Origin: an uncultured Veillonellaceae bacterium
GTDB lineage: Bacteria; Bacillota; Negativicutes; Selenomonadales; Selenomonadaceae
Length of the DNA: 64,000 nucleotides
Direction of reading: 5' to 3'
Assembly (NCBI GenBank): GCA_945949525.1
Contig: CAMFES010000001.1
Coordinates: forward strand, 35,323-99,322
Part shown: piece after piece, positions 48,781-58,684 of the stretch
Layout: each line of letters begins with the position of its first letter
Numbering within the stretch: the stretch's first letter is position 1
Program-made: the position numbers and the translations under genes
Notes under the pieces: model-generated
Seen by the model: only the letters and a program-made list of their open reading frames with translations
Told to the model about the DNA's origin: nothing
Databases searched by the model: none

Positions 48781-49140
48781 ATGTTAAGTTTTCCGGATAT
48801 AGAACCAAATATCTCAGCAGCTGATTCCTGCGGGGACAGCTACAAGATGTCTATAAAGGACAGCACTGTTTCAACAACCACAGACGCCAATTATAAGCAG
48901 ACAAGGCCACGCACTACTAGGATGGTAGCTGTGTGGTCTTTTTCGTGGGTTGCGCTGTCTGACGATGATTTTTCAAGGATTACGGATTTCTTCAGGAAGG
49001 TAGGCACCTTTCAGAAGTTTGAATTCAGGAACCCTGCCAATAATAAGGTTATGGTGGTGCGCTTCTCAGAAGCGCTGACTAATTGGCAGTATGTCCATCC
49101 TTACGGATGGCAGGGCAGCCTGAAGTTTGAGGAGGTGTAG
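48781..49140 (+). CDS. Minor tail protein (lambda gpM-like position)
   Basis: FRKVGTFQKFEFRNPANNKVMVVRFSEAL; position between TMP and L/K/J-like genes. Confidence 0.7.
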   Translation: MLSFPDIEPNISAADSCGDSYKMSIKDSTVSTTTDANYKQTRPRTTRMVAVWSFSWVALSDDDFSRITDFFRKVGTFQKFEFRNPANNKVMVVRFSEALTNWQYVHPYGWQGSLKFEEV

Positions 49141-49143
49141 CTT

Positions 49144-49728
49144 ATGCAGGTCTGGTCACAGGCAGCAACGCTGGCAAAGAACAGCCTTGCATCAGATACA
49201 CCTTTCCTGCTGCTGGTTGAGGTTATTTCAAAGGAATTGGCAGAACCTATATGCCTTGTCAGGAATACTGAGAATATTGTATGGCGGGATAAGGTCTGGA
49301 CAGCCTTTCCTGTGGAAATTGAATCCACCTCAGAGGATGGGAAGACAATCCCGTCCATCAATATCCGTATCAGCAACTGTGGCGGCATGATAGGAAGCTA
49401 TATCCAGCAGTATAACGGCCTTGTGGACTCCGAGGTAAGGATTTATGTGGTGCTGGCTAGTAACCTTGCTGTGCCAGATGCCGAGTTTGAGCTTGCCTTC
49501 ATGATTACGGAGGCAAAGTACACAGAGCAGTGGATTACCTTTATCTTAGGGGCAAGCCCGGAAATGGTTAATCGTTTTCCAAGGTTCAGGTACAACAAGA
49601 ATTTCTGCCCCTTTGCATGCGGGGATATCCGCTGCGGATATACCGGCAAGGAAAGGTGCATAAACACACTTGAAACCTGCCTGATACCTAAGAGATTTGG
49701 CGGAGAGCCAGGGATGGTGAGTGCGTGA
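49144..49728 (+). CDS. Minor tail protein (lambda gpL/DUF1833-like)
   Basis: FPRFRYNKNFCPFACGDIRCGYTGKERCINTLETC Cys-cluster typical of gpL-like proteins. Confidence 0.75.
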   Translation: MQVWSQAATLAKNSLASDTPFLLLVEVISKELAEPICLVRNTENIVWRDKVWTAFPVEIESTSEDGKTIPSINIRISNCGGMIGSYIQQYNGLVDSEVRIYVVLASNLAVPDAEFELAFMITEAKYTEQWITFILGASPEMVNRFPRFRYNKNFCPFACGDIRCGYTGKERCINTLETCLIPKRFGGEPGMVSA

Positions 49729-50102
49729 TGTATGAGGATTTGATAGGAGTGCCCTTCATGGATGGTGGAAGGGACAAAAATGGTATGGACTGCTGGGGGC
49801 TTGTAAGGGAATGCTTCAAAAGGCAGGGCATTGCTGTGAAGGATTATGGAATCTCAGCAGCAGAGGAACTGAAAATATCAGAGCAGATGAAAAAGGAGCG
49901 CCCTTATTGGGAAAAGCTGGATGAGCCAAGGGATGGCTGTTTAGTGCTTATAAGGACGGAGCCTAAGCTATGGGCAAACCATGTAGGTATCTACATTGGA
50001 AATGGCAGGTTTATTCATGCATACCTTATGGCAGGGGTCTGCGTATCAACAATTAAGAGGTGGAAAAGCCACATCGTTGGCTATTATTATCCAAGGAAGT
50101 GA
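49725..50102 (+). CDS. NlpC/P60-family tail hydrolase (gpK-like)
   Basis: GMDCWGLVRECFKRQGIAVKDY...NHVGIYIGNGRFIHA. Confidence 0.88.
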   Translation: MMYEDLIGVPFMDGGRDKNGMDCWGLVRECFKRQGIAVKDYGISAAEELKISEQMKKERPYWEKLDEPRDGCLVLIRTEPKLWANHVGIYIGNGRFIHAYLMAGVCVSTIKRWKSHIVGYYYPRK

Positions 50103-50106
50103 TTAG

Positions 50107-53100
50107 ATGGTAAGGCTGATTGTTATTGAAAATCCCTTTGAGCCGAGGGTACATAAGCTGGAGAAGTTGGTTTGTACCAATATGCCGGTAACGAATTACA
50201 CCGCCCTTCAGGGCAGGGATGTGTTCATTAACGGACGGCCTGCCACAGAGCTTTCTATTCCGGCTGATGGGGATGATATTATCTCCATGCCCCATATTGA
50301 AGGTGGCGGTATAGGCAAGGTTTTAGGCTTTGTGGCTATGGTAGCTTTAACAGTCATTACTAGTGGCATTGCAGCAAATGGTGTGACAGGCTTTCTGGGG
50401 TTAACCATAAAAGGCGGTACTCTTGCCAGCTGTCTGGCTGCAGGTGCAGTTATGTATCTGGGTGGGCGTGTCATTAATAGCGTATTTCCGCAGCAGGCAG
50501 CTACCATGGACAACAGAAGCTTTATGGATAATCAGAAAAGCCAGACCTATGGATGGGATTTGCCTACAGTCTGTACTCAGGAAGGCGGCATTATCGGGGA
50601 AACCTATGGAACCGTCATTCCCCAGCCACAGCTTTTGGAGGAGCACGTTGAAACCATAGGTGGTAAGCAGTATTTGAATCTCCTGTACTGTGGCGGGTAT
50701 GGTGAGGTGGATTGCATTACCGACCTTCGGATTGACTCTACGCCCATAGACTGTTTTTCAAATGTACAGATTGAAAAGCGTCTCGGTACCAATGACCAGG
50801 AGCCTATCAGATTCTTTGATAACACACCAACAGACCAGGGTGTGGGTCTGCTTCTTGACTTGAACAAGCCTCTCATTCGTACCACAGATTCAACGAAGGC
50901 ATCTGCTCTTGAGGTGACTTTGGAGTGGTCAAATGGCCTTTATCATCTCAACAACGATGGCGGCTATGAGTCAGCAAGCATTGTCTGCAGGATAGATTAT
51001 AGGAAAACAGGCACTACAGAGTGGATTTATCATAACAGCTATACAGTATCTAATTCCTCGGCAGATGGATTTAGAAAATCCTTCAAGTGGGCTGTGGGAG
51101 AGGCGGCCCAGTATGATGTGAAGCTGGTGCTGACCTCAAAGCCATCCGGTTCCAGATATATGACCTATACCAGCTGGTCACTTCTTACATCCTATAATTC
51201 CGGGCGGTATGCTAGGCCAAATAAGGTCCTTGTGGCTCTAAGGATACTGGCTACAAATCAGCTCTCTGGCGGTGTTCCTAATCTCACATGGAAGCAGACC
51301 AGAAGTAAGGTTTATGTCTATAATCCAAAGATTCAGCGTTATGAGATAAAGGCGGCTACCAATCCTATTTGGGCGGCCTATGATATTCTCCATGGCTGCA
51401 GGTACATCAAGAACATCAATACCGGGCGGTATGAGTATGTGGTTGATGGCTGTGCCCATGAGCATTTAGATCCTTATTTTGATGAGTGGGAAAGTGCTGC
51501 TGCCTATGCTGATGAAGAGATAACAAATCATGATGGTGAAAAGGAAAAGCGCTTTGAGTTTGATGCTTTCTATGACACTTCACAGCGTAGGTATGAGGCA
51601 GCGGTAAAAGCTGCAGCTGTTGGTCATAGCAACATCATTATCCATGGCTGCAATTATGGTATTACTGTAGACAGGCCTGGAATGATAACCCAAATCTTTA
51701 GTGAAGGCAGGACTACACAAGGCTCTGTACATGGCTCATTTTTGAGCCGAGAGGAAAGAGCGCGTTCCATCGAGATAACCTATAACGATGAGCAGAATGA
51801 CTACAAGAATACGCAGTTTACCTTGCGCAGTGAATCCTATGCCCGTGATGATCAGCAGGACAACACCGCCCAGCTCACTCTTTTTGGAGTAAGGCGGAGA
51901 AGTCAGGCATACCGGGAAGCTGTTATGGCATTGGCCACAGCCGAAAGGCAGCTCCAGACCATAGAGCTTTCAACGGATATAAACGGAATCACAGCAGAAT
52001 ATGGTGATATTGTGGGCTATGCTCATAGTATCAGCAGGATTGGCATTGCGTCTGGCAGGCTGATCAGCGGAAACAGGAATATCATAAAGCTGGATAAGGC
52101 TGTGAATATGGAGCAGGGAAAATCCTATGAGGTCTATATTCAGACCCAGATGGATAAGCTGCTGCACCGCTTCGTGAAAACAGAGGCGGGGACTTCAGAT
52201 AGCCTTACCCTTATGGAGCCGATAGAAGGAAAACTCACAGAAGCGGATTGCTACACCTTTGGTGAAGCTGAACGGGCGGTAAAGCCATTCAGGATTGTTG
52301 GTGCTGAGCGTGATGGGGATTTGCTCGTCAAGCTGAAACTCATTGAATATGATGAAGCAGTCTATGCTACAGAACTGGATTACTCCAAGTATCCAAGGAT
52401 TGACTACACTTTTTCTGAAAGCTTTTCAACGGAGAATGTGACAGCGGCTGAGGAAACCATTGTGGAAAAGGATGGTACTGTGGTGTCCTTTATCAATATC
52501 TCTTGGGAAAGCCCGGATGGGTATTCCTCATCTGCGGATGGCTACAGTGTCCTTATTACCAATATGGATACCGAAGAAACAGAGGAATTTTCTACTACCG
52601 CACTTAGCTATAGATATAAAGGTGCAAAGGCAGGAACTACATACAAGATTCAGATTAAGCTCTGCATCAATGGCAATAGGGTAAATGGTGGCAGTACCTC
52701 TATTACCATTGTGGGAAAGGACACACCGCCAGAGAATGTATCCTATATGTCCCTAGTGCAGGCAGATGAAAATATAACGGCCGTAATTACTCCGGTAAAG
52801 GATACAGACCTTAGTCACTATGAACTCAGAATGGGGGTTAGCTGGGAGAATTCCTTCAAGATTGCGGATTTCACTAGTACATCTCTTACCTTTAGAGCAA
52901 GTTCAAACGGTACTTGTACTTATTTGGTAAAAGCTGTTGATACCTCTGGCAATAAGTCTGAAAAGGAATGCCGACAGATTATAAATATCTCTGCCCTTGC
53001 TGCTGAAAACATCATCTTCAAAAAGACTTATGGGGTGGATGATTTTGCACAGAGTATAAATCTATACCGCCACAGGGATTCACTTTGGATGCTGGATAAC

Positions 53101-53799
53101 AGGCAGATTAAGGACTATGAGTATTTCCGTGAAATCTTTGATAAGCTGACCTACATCGATGGTGAGGTATATCTGCCTCTTATTGATTTAGGAGAAAACA
53201 TCATTGACAGCGATTGTTATTACATCGACAGCCATGGCATCATCCATCAGCAGGAAGAAAAGCGGATAAGGGATTATGCCTTTTTTAGAGAAATCTTTGA
53301 GGGCGGTCATGAGCTTACAGCACCTGTTTCCCTTGCCAGCACCTTTCTAGGGATTTCTGTTGAGGGAGATAGCAGCAGTGATGTGGTGAAAGAGATAACC
53401 TACAGGACAAGCATTGACGGGTACACCTTCAGCCACTGGATACCAGCCGATCAGGCAGTGTTCCGTGGTCGGTTTGTGCAGATTAGGATTAGCCTTAAAA
53501 GCATTTCTGGGCATACCCAAGGACAGCTGAAAAGAGTCACAGTCAGCATTGATGTGCCGGATACTGAGGTGAACCTGGAAAATGTTCTCCTTCAGGCAGG
53601 GGACAATTATGTGGCTTTTAACCACAGGTTCATAGCGGTGCCAAGCTCTGTGGCAGTCTTTACATCAGATATGGATGGCAAGGCTGTAACATGGCAGGTC
53701 ACTGACTATGACGAAAGGGGCTGCCATATAACGCTCTTTGATGAGAAGGGCGAGCCTTGCGAGGGCAAGATTGTAAGAGCCATTATTCGTGGCTACTAA
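50107..53799 (+). CDS. Tail tip / host-specificity protein (gpJ-like, with gpI-like N-terminal region)
   Basis: 1230 aa; N-terminal hydrophobic Gly-rich region then YGWDLPTVCTQEGGIIGETYGTV...; fibronectin-like repeats. Confidence 0.88.
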   Translation: MVRLIVIENPFEPRVHKLEKLVCTNMPVTNYTALQGRDVFINGRPATELSIPADGDDIISMPHIEGGGIGKVLGFVAMVALTVITSGIAANGVTGFLGLTIKGGTLASCLAAGAVMYLGGRVINSVFPQQAATMDNRSFMDNQKSQTYGWDLPTVCTQEGGIIGETYGTVIPQPQLLEEHVETIGGKQYLNLLYCGGYGEVDCITDLRIDSTPIDCFSNVQIEKRLGTNDQEPIRFFDNTPTDQGVGLLLDLNKPLIRTTDSTKASALEVTLEWSNGLYHLNNDGGYESASIVCRIDYRKTGTTEWIYHNSYTVSNSSADGFRKSFKWAVGEAAQYDVKLVLTSKPSGSRYMTYTSWSLLTSYNSGRYARPNKVLVALRILATNQLSGGVPNLTWKQTRSKVYVYNPKIQRYEIKAATNPIWAAYDILHGCRYIKNINTGRYEYVVDGCAHEHLDPYFDEWESAAAYADEEITNHDGEKEKRFEFDAFYDTSQRRYEAAVKAAAVGHSNIIIHGCNYGITVDRPGMITQIFSEGRTTQGSVHGSFLSREERARSIEITYNDEQNDYKNTQFTLRSESYARDDQQDNTAQLTLFGVRRRSQAYREAVMALATAERQLQTIELSTDINGITAEYGDIVGYAHSISRIGIASGRLISGNRNIIKLDKAVNMEQGKSYEVYIQTQMDKLLHRFVKTEAGTSDSLTLMEPIEGKLTEADCYTFGEAERAVKPFRIVGAERDGDLLVKLKLIEYDEAVYATELDYSKYPRIDYTFSESFSTENVTAAEETIVEKDGTVVSFINISWESPDGYSSSADGYSVLITNMDTEETEEFSTTALSYRYKGAKAGTTYKIQIKLCINGNRVNGGSTSITIVGKDTPPENVSYMSLVQADENITAVITPVKDTDLSHYELRMGVSWENSFKIADFTSTSLTFRASSNGTCTYLVKAVDTSGNKSEKECRQIINISALAAENIIFKKTYGVDDFAQSINLYRHRDSLWMLDNRQIKDYEYFREIFDKLTYIDGEVYLPLIDLGENIIDSDCYYIDSHGIIHQQEEKRIRDYAFFREIFEGGHELTAPVSLASTFLGISVEGDSSSDVVKEITYRTSIDGYTFSHWIPADQAVFRGRFVQIRISLKSISGHTQGQLKRVTVSIDVPDTEVNLENVLLQAGDNYVAFNHRFIAVPSSVAVFTSDMDGKAVTWQVTDYDERGCHITLFDEKGEPCEGKIVRAIIRGY

Positions 53800-53811
53800 G
53801 GAGGGATATAA

Positions 53812-56169
53812 ATGATAAAGTTTTATGACAGTATGGGAGCAGCCCAGGGAATATCAGTGCTTTCAGACCTTGTGGATGCCTGTGACTTCTGGCAGAGTGA
53901 GCAGGCGGTAAATGTCGGTGATATAGCTAGAAGTTCTACGGACAGCCTTATATATGCTGAATGTATTCTGGGCGGTATTACTGGCATGGTTGAGCCTGCC
54001 TGGGGGAATGAGGAAGGTGTAAGTGTTATTGATGGCAGTGCAAAATGGCTGGTGCATGACCTTCGAAACGCAAAAACAGCCAATGAAGCTGAAAAGCTTA
54101 CCAATGCCAGAAAGATAAATGGCATCGAGTTTGATGGTTCCAAGGATATTGTACTTCCATCCGATACTGTGGATGATTCAACCTATATCGCAAAAGGCAT
54201 CAAGGTAGCAGGCTTTGACAGCCATGAGGTGTACATCTCTAGCGGCATTGCTAAGATTAATGGCAGCACAGTTAATTTCAACGGTGGCTCATTGAAGCTG
54301 GGGCAGAGGGAAACCGCTCTTATGCACCTTGACAGCGAAGGGAAGTTAGGAAAGGTAATAGCCAAATACCCGACAGACTGGATTGATGACCACACGCTAG
54401 GATTTTGGATTTTCAATAAGACTATTGCAGGTGAGAATGTTCCTAATATAGCTGTTGGGAAGTCTGCCATAGCACAGGAGAACGATTTTATCCCTTATGG
54501 CGGTATTGCTTCCGTTGATGGCTGGGCGGATTATGCTCTCCAGACAGATGGCCTTACTGGATACTTTGAGCTTGCCAATAATCTGGGATTCATGACAGGC
54601 AATGTGCCATTTGAGTACGATATCCTGATTACACCGGATAAGATTGACGGCTCTGCGGATTATATCTTCAATTACGCAGGAAATGTGACTACTATCTACA
54701 TTAACAGTAATGGCCTTTTGTATTGCGGCGGTCAGAACACAGGCTATGTCTGTGAGACAGGAAAGACCTTTTTCTTGAGCTTTGTCTACGATAGCAGGAT
54801 TGCCCATGTGTATATTGATGGAAAGCAGGTATTCCAAGTTACGGTTAACTGGAATCTTACCCTTAATAGCAGCCAGAATACCCGCATTGGCTGTGCTTAT
54901 GATAAGTCGGATATGCTTCCTGCAACATTCCACTATCTGGAGATTAGGAATGCTATAAGAAGCCCGGAGGAAATTGCAAAGATTTCCAATGAGCTGTTGC
55001 TGCCATGCTTTTATTACAAGGGAGCATCATGTTACCCATCTATGCCAGAAGGTAAGACAGGTTATGCTGAATGGCGATTTGATGATGAAACTCCAGATAT
55101 GGCAAAGGACAGCAACGAAATATATAGTGCTGTTCTTGGGAGTACCGTAGTTCCTGTAAAGGAGGACAGCAGCCTTGGGCTTGGCAAGGCACTCCGTTTT
55201 CCAGGAGATAATAACTGCTATCTTAATGTAGGAAGTATGACAATACCACAGGAGTTCACTCTTGTGGCTGTAGTTAATCCATTTCAGCTGGCAAGCTATG
55301 GCAGATTTTTTGCAAATACCTATAATACTTCCCAGACATTTATTGTTTCTACCTGCTGCGATGGCGGCGGTGGTCAGTTCGGCTTCTATACTGGAAACCA
55401 GAATGGCGGAGCATGGATCAACTCTGGCCTTGTAGCACAGGTAGGTCAGGAAAACTTTATGGCTCTTAGGGTTACCAGCAAGAATTATTATTTCAGAGTT
55501 AATCGCGACTGTATTATTAAACCCAATAATCATTGGAAGAAAAGCATTACTACAGAATGCTCCATTGGTTCTGGATATGGCACAGGTTATCCGCTGAAGG
55601 GGGCAATATCTTATATGCTCTTTGTACCAAAGGCTCTGAGTGATTCTGAGATTCAGATGATTTATGACAGCCTTATGGTAAGGGGCAGAAAGAATATCCT
55701 TGATGATTCCGTACCTTCCAATGCTGCTGCCATAGGCTTTATCCGGGCGGATACTAAATCTGTATTTGAATATAATGATACAGATTATAAGTATGGCAGG
55801 CGGGAAGGAGCGGTCGGCGGCAACAGGAAAGTCTTTCTTGGCTTCAAGTATTTCTCTGGGTCAGGGCCTATCTCATGGGATAATCCTTTTGGGACGCAGA
55901 AAGTAAAAAGATACTTCACATGGGCATCTGATTCCAAGGGGACTAATGAGATTGAAGCCATGAAGATGGTATATGTATATAACTCAGGATGGGGCGGTAT
56001 ATGGCCATTCTCTGATAGTGCCACAGGCAATGATGATATGAAGATTACCGCTTATATCAGTACAGCTTACGGTGGTGTGACTATGTACAACAGTGCATGG
56101 AAGTCATCCGGTTATATTGGCTGCTATGTTGAGGTGCTTGAAGATTATAAGGGGGTTGATGGCAGATGA
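53812..56169 (+). CDS. Tail fibre protein with LamG/concanavalin-like domains
   Basis: FFLSFVYDSRIAHVYIDGKQVFQVTVNWNLTLNSSQNTRIGCAYDKSDMLPATFHYLEIRNAIRSPEEIAKI. Confidence 0.8.
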   Translation: MIKFYDSMGAAQGISVLSDLVDACDFWQSEQAVNVGDIARSSTDSLIYAECILGGITGMVEPAWGNEEGVSVIDGSAKWLVHDLRNAKTANEAEKLTNARKINGIEFDGSKDIVLPSDTVDDSTYIAKGIKVAGFDSHEVYISSGIAKINGSTVNFNGGSLKLGQRETALMHLDSEGKLGKVIAKYPTDWIDDHTLGFWIFNKTIAGENVPNIAVGKSAIAQENDFIPYGGIASVDGWADYALQTDGLTGYFELANNLGFMTGNVPFEYDILITPDKIDGSADYIFNYAGNVTTIYINSNGLLYCGGQNTGYVCETGKTFFLSFVYDSRIAHVYIDGKQVFQVTVNWNLTLNSSQNTRIGCAYDKSDMLPATFHYLEIRNAIRSPEEIAKISNELLLPCFYYKGASCYPSMPEGKTGYAEWRFDDETPDMAKDSNEIYSAVLGSTVVPVKEDSSLGLGKALRFPGDNNCYLNVGSMTIPQEFTLVAVVNPFQLASYGRFFANTYNTSQTFIVSTCCDGGGGQFGFYTGNQNGGAWINSGLVAQVGQENFMALRVTSKNYYFRVNRDCIIKPNNHWKKSITTECSIGSGYGTGYPLKGAISYMLFVPKALSDSEIQMIYDSLMVRGRKNILDDSVPSNAAAIGFIRADTKSVFEYNDTDYKYGRREGAVGGNRKVFLGFKYFSGSGPISWDNPFGTQKVKRYFTWASDSKGTNEIEAMKMVYVYNSGWGGIWPFSDSATGNDDMKITAYISTAYGGVTMYNSAWKSSGYIGCYVEVLEDYKGVDGR

Positions 56170-56402
56170 TGTATTACAACAGAAAAACTCAGGAACTGAG
56201 CAGCACTCCACCATGGGGCGCTGCTTTTTTATTGCCACAGGTGAAGAAGGCAAGATATCCGGACTGGGAGGAAGTATCGGATGACTATCTTCCAGAGCAT
56301 AAAGAATGTTATGAGTTGGAGGAGGCTGATGTTAATCCTACAGAGATTCAGCTGGCAGAGGCACTTATTGAGATTTATGACATTTTGGAGGGAAAAGCAT
56401 GA
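56166..56402 (+). CDS. Hypothetical tail-associated protein
   Basis: ORF overlapping upstream and downstream genes. Confidence 0.5.
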   Translation: MMYYNRKTQELSSTPPWGAAFLLPQVKKARYPDWEEVSDDYLPEHKECYELEEADVNPTEIQLAEALIEIYDILEGKA

Positions 56403-56551
56403 AGATTTATAAGCACAAGGCAAAGGCTTATGCCGTACTGGTAAAAGCTGGTAAGTATATCCTCTCAGAAGATGAGAGGGAAAATAAAAAGCAGGAGCTT
56501 GTGCCTGCTGAGTATGTGGAAGCTGTGGCCATGGAGCTGATTGAGGAGTGA
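56399..56551 (+). CDS. 50-aa hypothetical protein
   Basis: ATG overlapping upstream stop; MKIYKHKAKAYAVLVKAGKYILSEDERENKKQELVPAEYVEAVAMELIEE; not in ORF track. Confidence 0.5.
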   Translation: MKIYKHKAKAYAVLVKAGKYILSEDERENKKQELVPAEYVEAVAMELIEE

Positions 56552-56555
56552 TGGT

Positions 56556-57041
56556 ATGACTACGGAACAGATTCTGATTATGCTTGCAACCGCCGCCCTG
56601 AGTTTTTTCTCTGGCAGGGCACAGAGCATGGCAAATAAGCATGATGCCGCAGTGGAAGCAAAGGAGAAGCTATTTCAGGATATGCTGGAGAACCAGAAAA
56701 AGTTCATTGCCTGGCAGGAAGAAATGAACAAGCAGAATGCTGAAATGCGGCAGGAACTTAAGGAGCTTAGGGTAAGCGTGAATCGCATTGCAAGCGGCGG
56801 CCTTGTTCTCCTTCGTGACCGTATTATCCAGTCCTGCAGGGCATTTATTGAACGCGGCAAGATTACCATCACCGCCCGGAACAACATCCGTGATATGTAT
56901 AAATGCTACCATGATGAGTTTAATGGCAACGGAGATGGTGAATACTACTACAATGAGATGATGGGGCTTCCTATAGACCAGGATGTTCCTATTGTCTCTC
57001 ATTTTCCGCTTGGGGGAGAAGTCTATGATAGAAAGAATTAA
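56556..57041 (+). CDS. Membrane-anchored phage protein of lysis module
   Basis: N-terminal TM segment then coiled coil. Confidence 0.55.
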   Translation: MTTEQILIMLATAALSFFSGRAQSMANKHDAAVEAKEKLFQDMLENQKKFIAWQEEMNKQNAEMRQELKELRVSVNRIASGGLVLLRDRIIQSCRAFIERGKITITARNNIRDMYKCYHDEFNGNGDGEYYYNEMMGLPIDQDVPIVSHFPLGGEVYDRKN

Positions 57042-57204
57042 TGTGCCTGATGTGATTGTGGTGGTAGCATTGTCTGCTGCCTTAATCATCAGTATATATG
57101 GAGGCCTTAACGAACTTAGCATGAGTATTGCTAGTGGTCTCTTAGGTTATATTGGCGGTGCTGGAAAGCACAGCTTTGAAAAGAAGGGAGAGAAGTATTT
57201 ATGA
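57025..57204 (+). CDS. Small holin-like membrane protein
   Basis: VPDVIVVVALSAALIISIYGGLNELSMSIASGLLGYIGG directly before endolysin. Confidence 0.6.
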   Translation: MIERINVPDVIVVVALSAALIISIYGGLNELSMSIASGLLGYIGGAGKHSFEKKGEKYL

Positions 57205-57737
57205 TGGTATTTATTAACGCGGGACACGCACCAAACGGTCATCCAGATCCTGGAGCCTGCAGCAGAAGCACAGGCCTTAGGGAGTGTGATGTGGCATTGA
57301 AGGTAGGGGAGCTTGTTGCAAAGTACCTTAATGCTGTGGGGATTGAAACAATGGTTCATCAGAATGACAGCCTGTCTGCGGTCTGCTCCAGGGCGAATTC
57401 CTTGGAGGCAGACCTTTTCATTTCCATCCACTGCAACAGCGTAGAGTCACCTTATGCAGAGGGCACAGAAACCTGGTATTGCAATGGTTCTAGCGCTGGA
57501 AGGATGCTTGCTGAATGTATTCAGGACCAGATTGTGAATTCACTTAATACAGTAGATAGGGGAATCAAGGTAGCAGTGCCTGGGCGGAATGGTCTTTATG
57601 TCCTCACCAATACGGATATGCCGGCGGTCCTTGTAGAGCTTGCCTTTATCTCCAATGAGGATGATGAGAAGCTCCTGAGAAATAATCAGGATGATTTTGC
57701 AAGGGCAATCGCAAGAGGTGTAACAGATTATTTATAA
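57201..57737 (+). CDS. N-acetylmuramoyl-L-alanine amidase (endolysin)
   Basis: VFINAGHAPNGHPDPGACSRSTGLRECDVALKVGELVAKYL, FISIHCNSVESPYAEGTETWY, ALPVLVELAFISNEDDEKLL-type motif. Confidence 0.93.
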   Translation: MMVFINAGHAPNGHPDPGACSRSTGLRECDVALKVGELVAKYLNAVGIETMVHQNDSLSAVCSRANSLEADLFISIHCNSVESPYAEGTETWYCNGSSAGRMLAECIQDQIVNSLNTVDRGIKVAVPGRNGLYVLTNTDMPAVLVELAFISNEDDEKLLRNNQDDFARAIARGVTDYL

Positions 57738-57747
57738 GGAGGGAACT

Positions 57748-58110
57748 ATGAATGCTAAAAAGATATTGGTGGCTTCTCTGCTTGGCTTTGCTGTCGGTGC
57801 CGCAATTGTCCTTTGCTTCAGAGGCTGTGGAGCCGATGTACATGGTGACGGAGAGCGATCTGACGAGGTTAGAACAGAACTTGACGGAGCTGTCCGAAAT
57901 CAACAGCAGTCAATCAGTGACCTTAGAGAAGCAGAAGGAACAGCTGATGGAATCGGACAGACAGTTACAGCAGGCCGAGGAGAAGTACAGTCTGCTATCC
58001 AGTCAAATGAAAAACTTGGAGAAGGAAATGCTAGAGCAGCAGAACTCATTGGAGAATGCCAGGATATACTTCGAGGAATTCGCCAGAGAGGAACAATTGA
58101 AGAGAGATAA
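57748..58110 (+). CDS. Dual-frame lysis ORF A (N-terminal TM plus helical domain; spanin candidate)
   Basis: MNAKKILVASLLGFAVGAAIVLCFRGCGADVHGDGE...; RBS AAGGAGGG. Confidence 0.65.
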   Translation: MNAKKILVASLLGFAVGAAIVLCFRGCGADVHGDGERSDEVRTELDGAVRNQQQSISDLREAEGTADGIGQTVTAGRGEVQSAIQSNEKLGEGNARAAELIGECQDILRGIRQRGTIEER

Positions 58111-58180
58111 GCTGAAGCGTGAGAAAACGGTAGCATGGATTATAGCCGGTGTGCTTCTGTGTGCATGTATAGCTAAATGA
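57752..58180 (+). CDS. Dual-frame lysis ORF B (signal peptide, coiled coil, C-terminal TM; spanin candidate)
   Basis: MLKRYWWLLCLALLSVPQLSFASEA...coiled coil...TVAWIIAGVLLCACIAK; start 4 nt after ORF A start. Confidence 0.75.
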   Translation: MLKRYWWLLCLALLSVPQLSFASEAVEPMYMVTESDLTRLEQNLTELSEINSSQSVTLEKQKEQLMESDRQLQQAEEKYSLLSSQMKNLEKEMLEQQNSLENARIYFEEFAREEQLKRDKLKREKTVAWIIAGVLLCACIAK

Positions 58181-58185
58181 CTAAT

Positions 58186-58233
58186 AGGCCTGCTTGGGGA
58201 ATTATTGAATCGCCCAAGCAGGCCTATTTTTAT
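58186..58233 (+). terminator. Late operon terminator
   Basis: AGGCCTGCTTGGG-N14-CCCAAGCAGGCCTATTTTTA. Confidence 0.9.
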
Positions 58234-58432
58234 TGGTTTATTATACTAAAGTAAATGTACACAGATACAGTTATATCAAGGGTTAACAGGATTATAGCCA
58301 AAAAGTCACATTATAATATTAGTTTTTTCCGTGCAAATAACTAATATATGTGATTTTTATTTGCACTTATAAAATTGCACTTATATACTTTGCTATAGAC
58401 GTCTAATTTTAATATTAAAGGGGACTTTTTTT

Positions 58433-58684
58433 ATGATTAAATCCTATTTGAATATTTCGTTGGGAGTATCTGCTCATGACAGATTTGAGCAGTTTGTAGT
58501 GGTTGATAGCCGGGTCACATTTTGTGATGCTGTGACAGGTGATTGGAATTATCTGCTACAGGCGGAACTTGAAGATGTTGCTGCACTTGATGGTTTCATT
58601 AAAGAACTCAAGACCAATTATCCTGTTATCAAGATTGCAGCATCTGCAGTGCTCCATAACTGTGTCAATGAGAAAATAGCCTAA
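58433..58684 (+). CDS. Hypothetical protein
   Basis: ORF with RBS AAAGGGG and promoter-like upstream region. Confidence 0.5.
   Translation: MIKSYLNISLGVSAHDRFEQFVVVDSRVTFCDAVTGDWNYLLQAELEDVAALDGFIKELKTNYPVIKIAASAVLHNCVNEKIA

Noticed and set aside
56093-56284. 63-aa ORF overlapping tail fibre end and the 56166 ORF
   Set aside because: Out of frame with two better-supported ORFs and without a good RBS.
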